DNA from: Streptomyces sp. GESEQ-35
GTDB taxonomy: Bacteria > Actinomycetota > Actinomycetes > Streptomycetales > Streptomycetaceae
Length of the DNA: 64,000 nucleotides
Assembly (NCBI RefSeq): GCF_017948485.1
Contig: NZ_JAFFSX010000014.1
Span: 124,001-188,000, forward strand
Reading direction: 5' to 3'
The notes below the pieces were generated by a model. That model was given only the letters and a program-made list of their open reading frames with translations, did not search any database and was not told the origin of the DNA. Shown here piece by piece: positions 16,240 through 25,110 of the stretch (within the stretch, counting starts at the first letter, position 1; each line of letters opens with the position of its first letter). The position numbers were made by a program, and so were the translations under genes.

Positions 16240-17787
16240 GTGTCCGACACACTCTCATCGCACCACCCCCTGGGATTCGCGGACGTAGTCGCCGCCACCC
16301 CGGACCGGACCGCCCTGATCGAACCGGACGGACACGCACTCAGCTACGGTGAACTGGACGCCCGCGTCAATCAGTTGGCGCACGCGCTGGCCGCTCTGGG
16401 CCTACAGACCGGCGACGGTGTCGCGGCGATCCTGCCGAACAGCCGTCACTACTTCGAGCTGCGGCTCGCCACCGGCCGGACCGGCCAGTACTTCACCCCG
16501 ATCAGCCACCATCTCACCGCAGCCGAGATCGCCTACATCGTCGAGGACTGCGAAGCCCGGGTCGTGGTCGTCGACGAGTCGCTGCTCGGCGCGGCCGAAC
16601 AGGCCCTGGACGAGGCCGGTTTCCCCGCCGATCGGCGCATCGTGGCCGGTGCGGCGGAGGGCTGGACCGGCTACGAGGAAGTCCTCCGAGAACAGCCGAC
16701 CACACCGCCGGACCACCCGAGGGCGGGCAGCATCATGATGTACACCTCGGGGACGACCGGCCGTCCCAAGGGCGTACGGAGGCAGCTGCCCGAAGGGCCT
16801 CCGCAGGTCACCGAGACCGAACTCAACCTCATGCCCAGGCTCGACATCTTCCCGGGCCACGAGGTCCAGCTGGCCGCCGCCCCGCTCTACCACGCCGCAC
16901 CGGGGGTCTTCGCCCACTCAGGGCTCAACTTCGGCCACACCGTGGTCATCGCGGAGCGGCCCACCCCTGAGGAGTGGCTGAGGCTCATCGACCGCCACCA
17001 GGTCTCGATCACCTTCGCTGTGCCCACCGTGCTGCACCGGCTGCTCCGCCTCCCCGAAGAGGTGCGGGGGCGGTACGACACATCGAGCCTGCGCAGTGTC
17101 GTCCACGGGGCGGCGCCCTGCCCGGCCGAGGTGAAACGGGCCGCGATCGACTGGCTCGGCCCGGTCGTCCACGAGTTCTACGCGGCCACCGAAGGCCCGG
17201 CGACCGCCGCCACCGCGCGGGAATGGCTGACCAGACCGGGCACCGTCGGCCGCCCGCTGCCGGGCATCGAGATTCGTGTCGTCGACCCCGCCGGAAAGCC
17301 GTTGCCCACCGGCGAGACCGGCAGCGTGTACTACAGCCCGTCGTATCCATTCGAGTACTTCAAGGACCCTGAGAAGACGGCCGCCTCCATGCACGACGGA
17401 CTTCTCACGGCAGGCGACATCGGCTACCTCGACGAGGACGGGTGGCTGTTCCTCTGCGACCGCCGGACGGATCTGATCATCTCCGGCGGAGTCAATGTCT
17501 ATCCGGCGGAGGTCGAGGCCGTTCTGCTCGCCCACCCTGACGTGGCAGACGCGGCCGTAGTCGGTGTGCCGGACGCGGAGTGGGGCCGGCGGGTGATCGC
17601 CGTCGTACAGCCGGAAGCCGGTGTGGCGGCCGGGGACGAACTGGCCGCCCGGCTCACCGCGCACTGCCGCACGCTGCTGGCCGGATTCAAGATCCCCCGC
17701 ATCATCTCCTTCACCGACCGGCTCCCGAGAACCCCGACGGGAAAGGTGCGGCGGCGCGAACTGCGCACAGCTGACGCGCCGCCGTGA
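16240..17787 (+). CDS. acyl-CoA synthetase (AMP-forming)
   Basis: A 515-residue ANL-superfamily ligase. P-loop MMYTSGTTGRPKGV at about 165-178; aromatic/A5 motif VVHEFYAATEG; hinge region GDIGYLDEDGWLFLCDRRTDLIISGGVNVYPAEVE; catalytic C-terminal Lys in PRTPTGKVRRREL. It activates a carboxylic acid as acyl-AMP and transfers it to CoA. The acid could be a cleavage product of the upstream oxygenase; this is inferred from synteny. GTG 16240 has GGAG six bases upstream. Confidence 0.92.
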   Translation: MSDTLSSHHPLGFADVVAATPDRTALIEPDGHALSYGELDARVNQLAHALAALGLQTGDGVAAILPNSRHYFELRLATGRTGQYFTPISHHLTAAEIAYIVEDCEARVVVVDESLLGAAEQALDEAGFPADRRIVAGAAEGWTGYEEVLREQPTTPPDHPRAGSIMMYTSGTTGRPKGVRRQLPEGPPQVTETELNLMPRLDIFPGHEVQLAAAPLYHAAPGVFAHSGLNFGHTVVIAERPTPEEWLRLIDRHQVSITFAVPTVLHRLLRLPEEVRGRYDTSSLRSVVHGAAPCPAEVKRAAIDWLGPVVHEFYAATEGPATAATAREWLTRPGTVGRPLPGIEIRVVDPAGKPLPTGETGSVYYSPSYPFEYFKDPEKTAASMHDGLLTAGDIGYLDEDGWLFLCDRRTDLIISGGVNVYPAEVEAVLLAHPDVADAAVVGVPDAEWGRRVIAVVQPEAGVAAGDELAARLTAHCRTLLAGFKIPRIISFTDRLPRTPTGKVRRRELRTADAPP

Positions 17788-17815
17788 CATCACGCGACGA
17801 ACAGGGATATCAGCC

Positions 17816-18961
17816 ATGGAACGCACGATCTTCCAGGACACTCACGAGACCTTCCGCCGGACCGCACGGGAGTTCATGGCCAAAGAGGTCGTCCCGCAGT
17901 ACCCGGAATGGGATGCGGCCGGAATCGTGCCGCGCGACATGTTCCGGCGTATCGGTGAACTCGGCGTCCTGGGAATGCAGATACCGAAGGAGTACGGGGG
18001 CGGCGGGTCCAACAGCTTTCTGTACGCCGCCGTCTGGGCCGAGGAGACGGCACGCGCCTATGTGAACCTGGGCGGCTTCAGTGCACATCTGCACATCGTG
18101 CTGCCCTACTTTCTCGCGTACTGCACCGAGGACCAACGCAGACGATGGTTCCCCGGTCTGGCCTCCGGCGATCTGATGGCGTCCATCGCGATGACCGAAC
18201 CGGGGACCGGCTCGGATCTGGCCGGGATGACAACCACGGCCGTGAAGCGGGACGGCCACTATGTGCTGAACGGTGCCAAGACCTTCATCACGGGCGGGAT
18301 CAACGCGGACCTGGTCCTGGTGGTGGCCAGGACCGGAACGGGCGCAGACCGGCGCGACGGCCTTTCGCTTCTGGTGGTCGAGCGGGACATGCCCGGCTTC
18401 ACCCGGGGCCGCAATCTGGACAAGATCGGCCTCAAGACGCAGGACACCGCCGAGCTCTTCTTCGAGGACGTCCGCGTGCCGGTCGAGAACCTGCTGGGTG
18501 AGGAAGGCAGGGCATTCGGCTGCATGATGAGCAACCTTCCTCAGGAACGTCTCGGTATCGCCGTCGCCGCGCAGGCCGCGGCCGAAGCGGCGCTCACCAC
18601 GACCGTGGAGTACGTGCGGAACCGGAAGGTGTTCGGCACCACGGTGTCCTCCTTCCAGAACACCAAGTTCGAACTCGCCGCCTGTGCGGCCGAGATCGAG
18701 GCCGGACGGTTCCTGGTGGACCGTGCCCTGGTGGCGCACGACGCGGGCGAACTGTCGGTGGCCGACGCCGCAAAGGTCAAGATCTTCACCACCGAACTAC
18801 AGGGCCGGGTGATCGACCGCTGTCTTCAACTGCACGGCGGCTACGGCTACATGCGGGAGTACCCCATCGGCCGGCTGTACACGGATGCCCGCATCAGCCG
18901 CATCCTGGGCGGCACCACCGAGGTGCTGAAGACGATCGTCGCCAAGTCGCTGGGGCTCTGA
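17816..18961 (+). CDS. acyl-CoA dehydrogenase
   Basis: A 381-residue flavoprotein of standard length. FAD/substrate motifs IAMTEPGTGSDLAGM and AKTFITGG are followed by the helical domain with VFGTTVSSFQNTKFELA, QLHGGYGYMREYPIGRLYTDARI and ILGGTTEVLKTIVAKSLGL; the Glu in GTTEV matches the usual catalytic base position. It performs alpha,beta-dehydrogenation of acyl-CoA. It follows the CoA ligase by 28 bases and is last in the catabolic unit. Confidence 0.94.
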   Translation: MERTIFQDTHETFRRTAREFMAKEVVPQYPEWDAAGIVPRDMFRRIGELGVLGMQIPKEYGGGGSNSFLYAAVWAEETARAYVNLGGFSAHLHIVLPYFLAYCTEDQRRRWFPGLASGDLMASIAMTEPGTGSDLAGMTTTAVKRDGHYVLNGAKTFITGGINADLVLVVARTGTGADRRDGLSLLVVERDMPGFTRGRNLDKIGLKTQDTAELFFEDVRVPVENLLGEEGRAFGCMMSNLPQERLGIAVAAQAAAEAALTTTVEYVRNRKVFGTTVSSFQNTKFELAACAAEIEAGRFLVDRALVAHDAGELSVADAAKVKIFTTELQGRVIDRCLQLHGGYGYMREYPIGRLYTDARISRILGGTTEVLKTIVAKSLGL

Positions 18962-19024
18962 AAGGACGGTCGGCGCGATGTACTTGTCGTCGCGGTCGAA
19001 GTGCCGCTTTCCGGGTCGGTCACC

Positions 19025-19648
19025 TCACGTTGCGTGCTCAAAGGGCTGGACATTGAGTCGGGCAATGCGCTGCGTCATATCGCCGATGCTCTTCTCAAGA
19101 GGTGGCCATGGAAACGCGGTCATCACCGTCCTGCTCAACACCAGACCATGTAGTGCAGCGATCAGATGCGCAGAATCCGTCTGTGGGTCGACGCTGTCGG
19201 AGGTGCCTTCCAGAACGCATCCTTCAAGGGCCTTGACCAGGTCCTGGAAAGCCGCTTGCCCCTCTACGGGAGGATGACCTGGGATCGCCGTGAACATGAG
19301 CTGCCGCCAAGCCGGGTGAGACGTCCAGATTTTCACGTACGCGCCGGCCCGGGCATACAGGGCGAGTGCGGCGCTCTCGGCGCCCTTGGCTGCCCGTCCG
19401 GTGATTTCCCGCACCTCGACGAAGATGGCGTCGCGCATCACAGAAAGCAGATCCTCGACCGTGGCAAAATGAGGATAGATGGCCGGTGCCGTAATTCCGG
19501 CCGCACGAGCGACGGGACGCAGTTTCACCGCTTCGACGGTCCCTTCTTCGTGCAGGACCGTGAATGCCGCCTGAATGATCTCTGCTCGGAGTTGTGCGCC
19601 TTTGCCGCGCACGTTCCGCTTTCGAGTCGATGTCTGCCTGTCATCCAC
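19025..19648 (-). CDS. TetR-family transcriptional regulator
   Basis: A 207-residue protein with HTH at about 20-65 (AEIIQAAFTVLHEEGTVEAVKLRPVARAAGITAPAIYPHFATVEDLLSVM) and a C-terminal TetR_C_33-like ligand domain (AYVKIWTSHPAWRQLMFTAIPG). It is convergent with the acyl-CoA dehydrogenase gene. By analogy with FadR/KstR-like TetR proteins it could control the CoA-dependent catabolic genes, but its operator is not evident. The start is GTG 19648 with AGGGTGG upstream. Confidence 0.88.
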   Translation of the reverse strand: MDDRQTSTRKRNVRGKGAQLRAEIIQAAFTVLHEEGTVEAVKLRPVARAAGITAPAIYPHFATVEDLLSVMRDAIFVEVREITGRAAKGAESAALALYARAGAYVKIWTSHPAWRQLMFTAIPGHPPVEGQAAFQDLVKALEGCVLEGTSDSVDPQTDSAHLIAALHGLVLSRTVMTAFPWPPLEKSIGDMTQRIARLNVQPFEHAT

Positions 19649-19672
19649 GACGCCACCCTAACAGCCGTTTAC

Positions 19673-21178
19673 TCATACACCGCCCGGTATCTGAATATCC
19701 GGGCAACTGGTCCCCGTTGCGGGGACTTCGAGATTGATCAGGTACTCGTCGATCACGTCGTTGATGCAGGTACTCGGTCCGGCGGCGGCCGTGGCGGGGT
19801 ACACGGTGTGGCCGTACCCCTCGTAGGTGACCAGAGTGGCTCCGGTGTCCCTGGCGGCGGCCTGCGACCAGGAGTACACGGTGGCGTAGTCATGCACGTT
19901 GCCGAGCATGACCATGGGTGGGGCGTCGCTGGTGTCCGGAGGGGCTTGGGGGTAGGTGGTCTCGCCGGTGTATCCCACGCAGTTCAGCGCGCTGTTGGCG
20001 TAGGGGCTCCACTGGACGTTGGGGTACTTCCGGGCCAGTTGGGAGGACAGGAGTTTCCACTCGGCGTAGTTGCTGACCTGGAGGTCGAAGTCCTGGCAGA
20101 GCCACACCTCTTGTGGCAGCCGGGGAACTCCGGGCGGCCAGGGGTCCCCCGTCGGTGGCGGGGGCGTCGCTTCACCGTCGTACAGCGCCTTGATGGTGCC
20201 GGCCAGTCCCGTCCACGCTTCCGGGAAGTTGGCGCCGAAGACCGTTGCCGTCAGGCCGGCGAAGCTGATGACGCTTCCGGACGTGGGGTCGGTCAGTTCG
20301 CCCTTGCGGGCCCGCTCACGCAGTTCGCCGTAGGTCTTCTTGGTGTCCCTGCCGTACAGGGCGCAATCGGGTGTCGTGTCGCACCAGGCGGCGAACTGGA
20401 GGAAGTTCTCCTCCAACGCGCCGGTCCCGGCGCTCATCCAGTCCCAGGCGGTCCGCACGTTGTGGTGATCCATGTTGCCGTCACCGACCAGCGCCCGGAC
20501 GCGGTCGGGGTACATCTGGGCGTAGAGCTGGGTCGCGAGAGTTCCGTACGAGTCGCCGATCTGGCTGATCCTGTCCTCGCCCAGCGCGGCTCGGATGGCG
20601 TCGATGTCGTGAACCGTGTGGATGGTGTCGGTGTGGTCGTACAGCGGCCCGGTGCGCCTGCGGCAGTCCTCACTGAGCGCCACCTTTGCTGCCACAAGCT
20701 TGTCGAAGTCGGCCTGACTGTGCGGGTCCTTGAGCGCCTCGGTCGCGTCCACCATGTTCTGATCGCAGGTGATCAGGCTGCTGGTGTAGACGCCGCGCGG
20801 GTCGTAGGTGACGACGTCGAAGCGCTCCAGCACCGCGGCGGTGGCCACCTGCCCGTTACGTGCCGTCATGTCCGCTACCCCGGACATGCCGGGACCGCCC
20901 GGGTCCAGGACGAGGGAGCCGATGCGCTGGTCTGGGTCGGTGGCCTGATGGCGGGCCAGGCCGAGGTGGATCTTCTCGCCGCCGGGGTCGGACCAGTCCA
21001 GCGGTACCTCGATGGTGGCGCACTGCACTGCGGTGGTGCCGGGGCAGGTCGTCCAGTCGATCGTGCTCGTGGGGGCGGCAGTTGTGGGCTCGGCGGAATC
21101 GTCCGCGTGGGCCGGGGCACCGTATCCCGCGATCAGGACCGATGAGGCCACGGCGGCAAGTGACTTGATGAAAGTCAT
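19673..21178 (-). CDS. secreted tripeptidyl aminopeptidase-like alpha/beta hydrolase
   Basis: About 501 residues from ATG 21178. The signal peptide is MTFIKSLAAVASSVLIAG ending at APAHA/DD. The mature part starts with the SlpD/TAP-family pattern (IDWTTCPGTTAVQCATIEVPLDW), has SLVLDPGGPGMSG, nucleophile Ser in QIGDSYGTLATQLYA and His in YEGYGHTVYP, and ends with the TAP-like C-terminal region CINDVIDEYL. Such proteins cleave tripeptides from secreted peptide N-termini. A TTG at 21253 with GGGAGG five bases upstream would add 25 residues and is a serious alternative start. Confidence 0.9.
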   Translation of the reverse strand: MTFIKSLAAVASSVLIAGYGAPAHADDSAEPTTAAPTSTIDWTTCPGTTAVQCATIEVPLDWSDPGGEKIHLGLARHQATDPDQRIGSLVLDPGGPGMSGVADMTARNGQVATAAVLERFDVVTYDPRGVYTSSLITCDQNMVDATEALKDPHSQADFDKLVAAKVALSEDCRRRTGPLYDHTDTIHTVHDIDAIRAALGEDRISQIGDSYGTLATQLYAQMYPDRVRALVGDGNMDHHNVRTAWDWMSAGTGALEENFLQFAAWCDTTPDCALYGRDTKKTYGELRERARKGELTDPTSGSVISFAGLTATVFGANFPEAWTGLAGTIKALYDGEATPPPPTGDPWPPGVPRLPQEVWLCQDFDLQVSNYAEWKLLSSQLARKYPNVQWSPYANSALNCVGYTGETTYPQAPPDTSDAPPMVMLGNVHDYATVYSWSQAAARDTGATLVTYEGYGHTVYPATAAAGPSTCINDVIDEYLINLEVPATGTSCPDIQIPGGV

Positions 21179-21367
21179 CCTGGCCGATCTCTTGGTTCCA
21201 CGAGGTGAATGTCTACGTTCGCCGTAGTTGACTGCCTCTGACGCGTCGCTCAATTCGGCCTCCCGACTAGAGAAACGGGTGTTTAGTTAGATGGGCACCA
21301 TGCGCCGAAGGCAGAGCTGTTGTCAATGACTTGAGTCGGTGAAACCGCCGAACCGAACGTCGGCGTG

Positions 21368-21934
21368 TCAGCGCCCCGGCTTCTCGAAGCCCAGGTGGTG
21401 GATGACGCTGCGGAGTTCGTCGAGTGCCTGCCGGCGGTCGCCGGTGGTGATGCCCTGGACGAAGAGGCCGCGTACGGTCCACACGACGGCCTGGGCGCGG
21501 GCGCGTGCGGCCTCGTGAGAGAGGCCGTCGCGCTCGCCGAGGGTGGTGAACAGGGTGGTCCAGTCCTCAAGGGAGTCCAGGAACTCGCGGTAGGGCTCGG
21601 GGTCCTGGACGGCGAGGCCGAGGACGTAGAAGAAGGCGGCGATCCGCGGCTCGTGGGCGGGGTCGAGGTAGAGCCGTTCCAGCAGGTGCAGGGCGTCCTC
21701 GTAGGTGCCCTCGGCGGAGACGGCGCGCAGGGCCGCCTGCTCCTGTCGACGCAGTTCGCTGAGGAGGGCGGCGAGGAAGCCGTCACGGGAACCGAAGTGG
21801 TGGATGAGCATGCGGTGGCTGGTGCCGAGGTGCTCGGCCAGCTTGCGCAACGTCAGGTCGCTGAGTCGGCCCCGCTCCGCCAGCAGCTCCTGGCCCTTGC
21901 GCAGCAGTTTCGCGCGGGGCGTGTCGTCGCTCAT
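21368..21934 (-). CDS. TetR-family transcriptional regulator
   Basis: A 188-residue protein with a slightly unusual HTH (LLRKGQELLAERGRLSDLTLRKLAEHLGTSHRMLIHHFGSRDGFLAALLSEL) and a helical ligand domain. It lies downstream of, and on the same strand as, the M20 amidohydrolase gene with a 46-base gap, so it may be cotranscribed with it and act on the strong palindrome at 23284. That link is inference. Confidence 0.88.
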   Translation of the reverse strand: MSDDTPRAKLLRKGQELLAERGRLSDLTLRKLAEHLGTSHRMLIHHFGSRDGFLAALLSELRRQEQAALRAVSAEGTYEDALHLLERLYLDPAHEPRIAAFFYVLGLAVQDPEPYREFLDSLEDWTTLFTTLGERDGLSHEAARARAQAVVWTVRGLFVQGITTGDRRQALDELRSVIHHLGFEKPGR

Positions 21935-21980
21935 GTTCCTCTCGGGTGCTCCTGGCCGGCCGGACGGCTGCTCAGCAAGG

Positions 21981-23246
21981 TTAGCCGAGGCCGTCCGCGG
22001 GCTTGCCCAACCAAGTGAGGGCAGCGACGACCAGTGTTTGGACGCCGGTGCTCAGGCTGGGTTCGAGGACCGGGGCGAAGTGGGGTGAGTGGTTGGTCGG
22101 CAGCTGGTCGAACCGACCGTCGCGGAGCGCGGCGTCGACGGTGTCGGCGTCGAGACCTCCCCAGAACCAGAAGACCGTGGGGGCGCCGGATGCTTCACCC
22201 AGGACGCCTATGTCCTCGCTCGCGGTGAGGGGCGGCAGGGTCAACAGCCGCTGCTCGCCGAAGTGTTCGGCGAAGGCCGCCACGGTGGTCGCGGTGGCGC
22301 TCGGGTCACTGACCAGCGGAGGAACTGCGATGGTCCATTCCAGCTCGGGCGGGCGGGGCGCGGCACTGGCGGTCGCCTCGCTGTGGATGACGCGTTCGAT
22401 CGCCTCGCGGACCAGGGCGCGGGTCCGGTCGGAGTAGGTGCGTACGTTGATGCCGAGTTCAGCCGTGTCGGGGATGATGTTGTCCTTGGTCCCGGCCTGG
22501 AGCCGTCCGACGGTGACCACGGCGGACTCGGCGGGCGGGACCTCGCGCGCGACGATGCCCTGGAGCCGGGTGACGACGTGCGCGGCCAGCAGAACCGGGT
22601 CGACGGTGGCCTCGGGACGCGATCCGTGCCCGCCCCTGCCGTGCAGGACGACGTTCGCGGAGTCCCCGGCGGCCATGATCGGCCCCGTGGCGTGGCCGAT
22701 CGTGCCGGCGGGCAGCGGGCCGACGTGCTGGCCGAGCACGATGTCCGGCGTGGGGAACCGGCGGAACAGCCCGTCGTCGACCATGTCCCGTGCTCCCCGG
22801 CCGAGTTCCTCGGCCGGCTGGAACACCGCGAGCAGCGTCCCGGACCAGGTGGCGGTGGCGCGGGCGAGCAGGGTCGCGGCACCGAGCAGGCAGGTGGTGT
22901 GCATGTCGTGGCCGCAGGCGTGCATCACCGGCACTTCATCTCCGTCGGCGCCTGTGGCCCGAGTTGTGCTCGCATAGCGCAGGCCGGTCTTCTCCTCGAC
23001 GGGGAGCGCGTCGAGATCGGCGCGCACCAGCACCACCGGGCCGTCTCCATTGCGCAGCACTCCCACGACCCCCGTGCCGCCGACGTGCTCGGTCACGCCG
23101 AAGCCGAGGGGACGGAGAGCTTCGGCCACGCGCCGCGCGGTGCGGTGCTCCTGGAGCGACAGCTCCGGGTGCTCGTGCAAGTCCCGGTAGAAGTCAGCGA
23201 GTTGGGCACTCAGTTCGTCGAGACCGGTCCATACGGTGCCTGCCAC
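21981..23246 (-). CDS. M20-family amidohydrolase (hippurate/N-acyl-amino-acid hydrolase type)
   Basis: A 421-residue M20D peptidase. Motifs are LHEHPELSLQEHRTA, VLVRADLDALPVEEKTGL, the metal site VPVMHACGHDMHTTCLLG, FQPAEELGRGARDMV, VLGQHVGPLPAGTIGHATGPIMAAGDS, and the dimerisation-domain GRGGHGSRPEATVDP. Enzymes of this type cleave N-acyl amino acids, aminobenzoyl-glutamate or indole conjugates. GTG 23246 with AAGGAG eight bases upstream is preferred over the longer open frame to 23309, which would run through the operator palindrome. Divergent from the hydrolase/transporter pair. Confidence 0.9.
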   Translation of the reverse strand: MAGTVWTGLDELSAQLADFYRDLHEHPELSLQEHRTARRVAEALRPLGFGVTEHVGGTGVVGVLRNGDGPVVLVRADLDALPVEEKTGLRYASTTRATGADGDEVPVMHACGHDMHTTCLLGAATLLARATATWSGTLLAVFQPAEELGRGARDMVDDGLFRRFPTPDIVLGQHVGPLPAGTIGHATGPIMAAGDSANVVLHGRGGHGSRPEATVDPVLLAAHVVTRLQGIVAREVPPAESAVVTVGRLQAGTKDNIIPDTAELGINVRTYSDRTRALVREAIERVIHSEATASAAPRPPELEWTIAVPPLVSDPSATATTVAAFAEHFGEQRLLTLPPLTASEDIGVLGEASGAPTVFWFWGGLDADTVDAALRDGRFDQLPTNHSPHFAPVLEPSLSTGVQTLVVAALTWLGKPADGLG

Positions 23247-23283
23247 GGGAGTCGCTCCTTCGTTCGCATGGATTTCCGATGTT

Positions 23284-23312
23284 CCAATGGTACACATCGC
23301 GTGTACCATTGG
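23284..23312. promoter_or_regulatory. strong palindromic operator between divergent genes
   Basis: CCAATGGTACAC (23284-23295) and GTGTACCATTGG (23301-23312) are perfect 12-bp inverted arms with a five-base centre. Symmetry extends outward to 18-bp arms with two mismatches. It sits between the starts of the M20 gene (23246, minus) and the hydrolase gene (23389, plus), so one dimeric regulator could control both directions. The TetR protein at 21368-21934 is the nearest candidate. Confidence 0.8.
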
Positions 23313-23388
23313 TACATTGCTCGGAGTGCCCAGTCACCCGGACCCCGCGGCTCCGTCTCTGCGCCATCCGCCCCGGAAAGGACCGTCC

Positions 23389-24186
23389 GTGCTCCACCAC
23401 GAAGACGCCGGTCAAGGCCCCCTGATCGTGCTGCTCCACGGCGTCACCGAGAACAGCACCGCCTGGGAACCCGTAGTCGGGCCGCTCGCCACGACCCATC
23501 GCGTGCTCGCCCTCGACCTGCGCGGTCACGGCCGCTCCCCCGCACAGCCTCCCTACGACATGCTGACCCTCGCCCAGGACGTCCGGATCACCCTGGACGC
23601 GCTGGCCCCGCAGCAACCGCCGCTGATCATCGGACACTCCCTCGGAGCGATGGTCGCCACCGTGTACGCCGCCATGCACCCAGTACGCGCAGTAGTGAAT
23701 GTCGACCAGTCACTCGACCTCGCACACATGCAGCAAACGGTGCTGGATCTGCTGCCGAGGCTGCGAACGGCACAGTTCACCGACGCACTCGACGCCATGT
23801 TCACGCAGTTGGAAGCCGGCGCCCTCTCCCCCGCCGAATCCGCCCGCCTCAAGAGCCTCCGGCGTTACGAGCGCGATGTCGTCCTGGGCATCTGGGGCGG
23901 AGATCTCCAGCAGGCGCCCCCGACGGAGCTCGTCAATCTGGCCGCAGGGCTGCTCAGCGCGATCCGCGTGCCCTACCTGGCGCTGCACGGCTCCGAACCG
24001 GGTCCGGAGTACCGGACCTGGCTGGCCACCACGCAGCCGGCCGTCACCGTCGAGGTATGGCCCGGCTGCGGTCACTACCCGCACCTGGTGCATCCAGAGC
24101 GCTTCGTCGACCGCGTGCGACGTATGCGCCTGGACACCGGACCACAGCAGGCACCTCAGGAAGAGGCGGCCGGCGAATCTCCGTAG
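23389..24186 (+). CDS. alpha/beta-fold hydrolase
   Basis: A 265-residue hydrolase. LIVLLHGVTENSTAWEPVV gives the oxyanion HG; LDLRGHGRSPAQPPYDM is the classic second motif; nucleophile Ser in IIGHSLGAMVAT; Asp region YLALHGSEPGPEY (Glu or Asp less certain); His in CGHYPHLVHPERF. GTG 23389 follows GAAAGGA seven bases upstream. It lies 24 bases before the BASS transporter gene and divergent from the amidohydrolase, suggesting a small uptake/hydrolysis module for an ester- or amide-linked acid. Confidence 0.88.
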   Translation: MLHHEDAGQGPLIVLLHGVTENSTAWEPVVGPLATTHRVLALDLRGHGRSPAQPPYDMLTLAQDVRITLDALAPQQPPLIIGHSLGAMVATVYAAMHPVRAVVNVDQSLDLAHMQQTVLDLLPRLRTAQFTDALDAMFTQLEAGALSPAESARLKSLRRYERDVVLGIWGGDLQQAPPTELVNLAAGLLSAIRVPYLALHGSEPGPEYRTWLATTQPAVTVEVWPGCGHYPHLVHPERFVDRVRRMRLDTGPQQAPQEEAAGESP

Positions 24187-24210
24187 CCCCGACGACTCAA
24201 GGAGACGCTG

Positions 24211-25092
24211 GTGTCACAGGCGCTCATCACGATTCTTCTCCCGGCGGCGCTCGTCATCACCATGTTCGGTCTTGGGCTGACCCTGACCACGGCGGATCTG
24301 GTGCGGGTGTTCCAAGCGCCCAAGGCGGCTGTCATCTCGTTGTTCTGCCAGCTTCTCGTGCTGCCCGCCATCGCCTTCGGCCTCGTGATCTCGTTCGGGC
24401 TCGCGCCGGAACTGGCGGTCGGGATGATGCTGTTGGCGGCGTCGCCGGGCGGCCCCTCGGCGAGCCTGTTCAGTCATCTGGCCGGCGGTGACGTGGCGCT
24501 CAACATTGCGGTGACCGCTGTCAACTCGGTCATCGCGATGGTGACCTTTCCGGTCATCGCCGAGCTGTCGATGGCCCACTTCCTGGGCGAGGGCCGGTCG
24601 ATCGGACTTCAGGCGGACAAACTGTTCCAGGTTGTCGTGACCGTGGTGATCCCGGTGGTCATCGGCATGTGGGTGCGTCACCGGTACGCCGCGTGGGCCG
24701 AACGCATGCGCGGTCCGGTCAAGACGGGATCGATCGTGGTGCTGGTGGCCGTCATCGGGGGCGCGGTGTCGCAGCAGTACGAGGTCCTGCTGGACAACGC
24801 GGGCGCCCTCACCGTCATCACGCTGCTGTTCTGCGTCTGCGGCCTGACCATCGGCTACTTCGTGCCGCGGCTGTTCCGGGTGGGTCTTGAGCAGGCCATA
24901 GCCTCCGCCATGGAGATCGGGATCCACAACGCGGTGCTCGCGATCACCGTGGCGATTTCGGTACTGGACAACGAGACGATGGCCATCCCGCCCGCGGTGT
25001 ACGGCATCCTCATGTACTTCCCGGCCGCACTGGTCGCTTACGGCTTCGCCCGCCGGCGCCGGGCCGCGCATCTGGAAGATGTGTCCGACTGA
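24211..25092 (+). CDS. bile acid:sodium symporter (BASS) family transporter
   Basis: A 293-residue polytopic membrane protein of about nine hydrophobic segments beginning ALITILLPAALVITMFGLGL. BASS signatures include MMLLAASPGGPSASLFSHLAGGDVALNIAVTAVNS and SAMEIGIHNAVLAITVA (the crossover regions forming the sodium sites). Bacterial members import organic anions such as bile acids, pantoate or keto acids. GTG 24211 has AAGGAG upstream. The adjacent hydrolases suggest import of, or coupling to, an acyl substrate; the substrate is unknown. Confidence 0.9.
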   Translation: MSQALITILLPAALVITMFGLGLTLTTADLVRVFQAPKAAVISLFCQLLVLPAIAFGLVISFGLAPELAVGMMLLAASPGGPSASLFSHLAGGDVALNIAVTAVNSVIAMVTFPVIAELSMAHFLGEGRSIGLQADKLFQVVVTVVIPVVIGMWVRHRYAAWAERMRGPVKTGSIVVLVAVIGGAVSQQYEVLLDNAGALTVITLLFCVCGLTIGYFVPRLFRVGLEQAIASAMEIGIHNAVLAITVAISVLDNETMAIPPAVYGILMYFPAALVAYGFARRRRAAHLEDVSD

Positions 25093-25110
25093 CCGGCTCT
25101 CAGGTGTGGC

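Noticed and set aside
12753..16298. 1181-codon minus-strand open frame across the oxygenase and FadH genes
   Set aside because: Spans two well-defined plus-strand enzymes; the translation is Asp/Gly/Val/His-rich antisense sequence without motifs.
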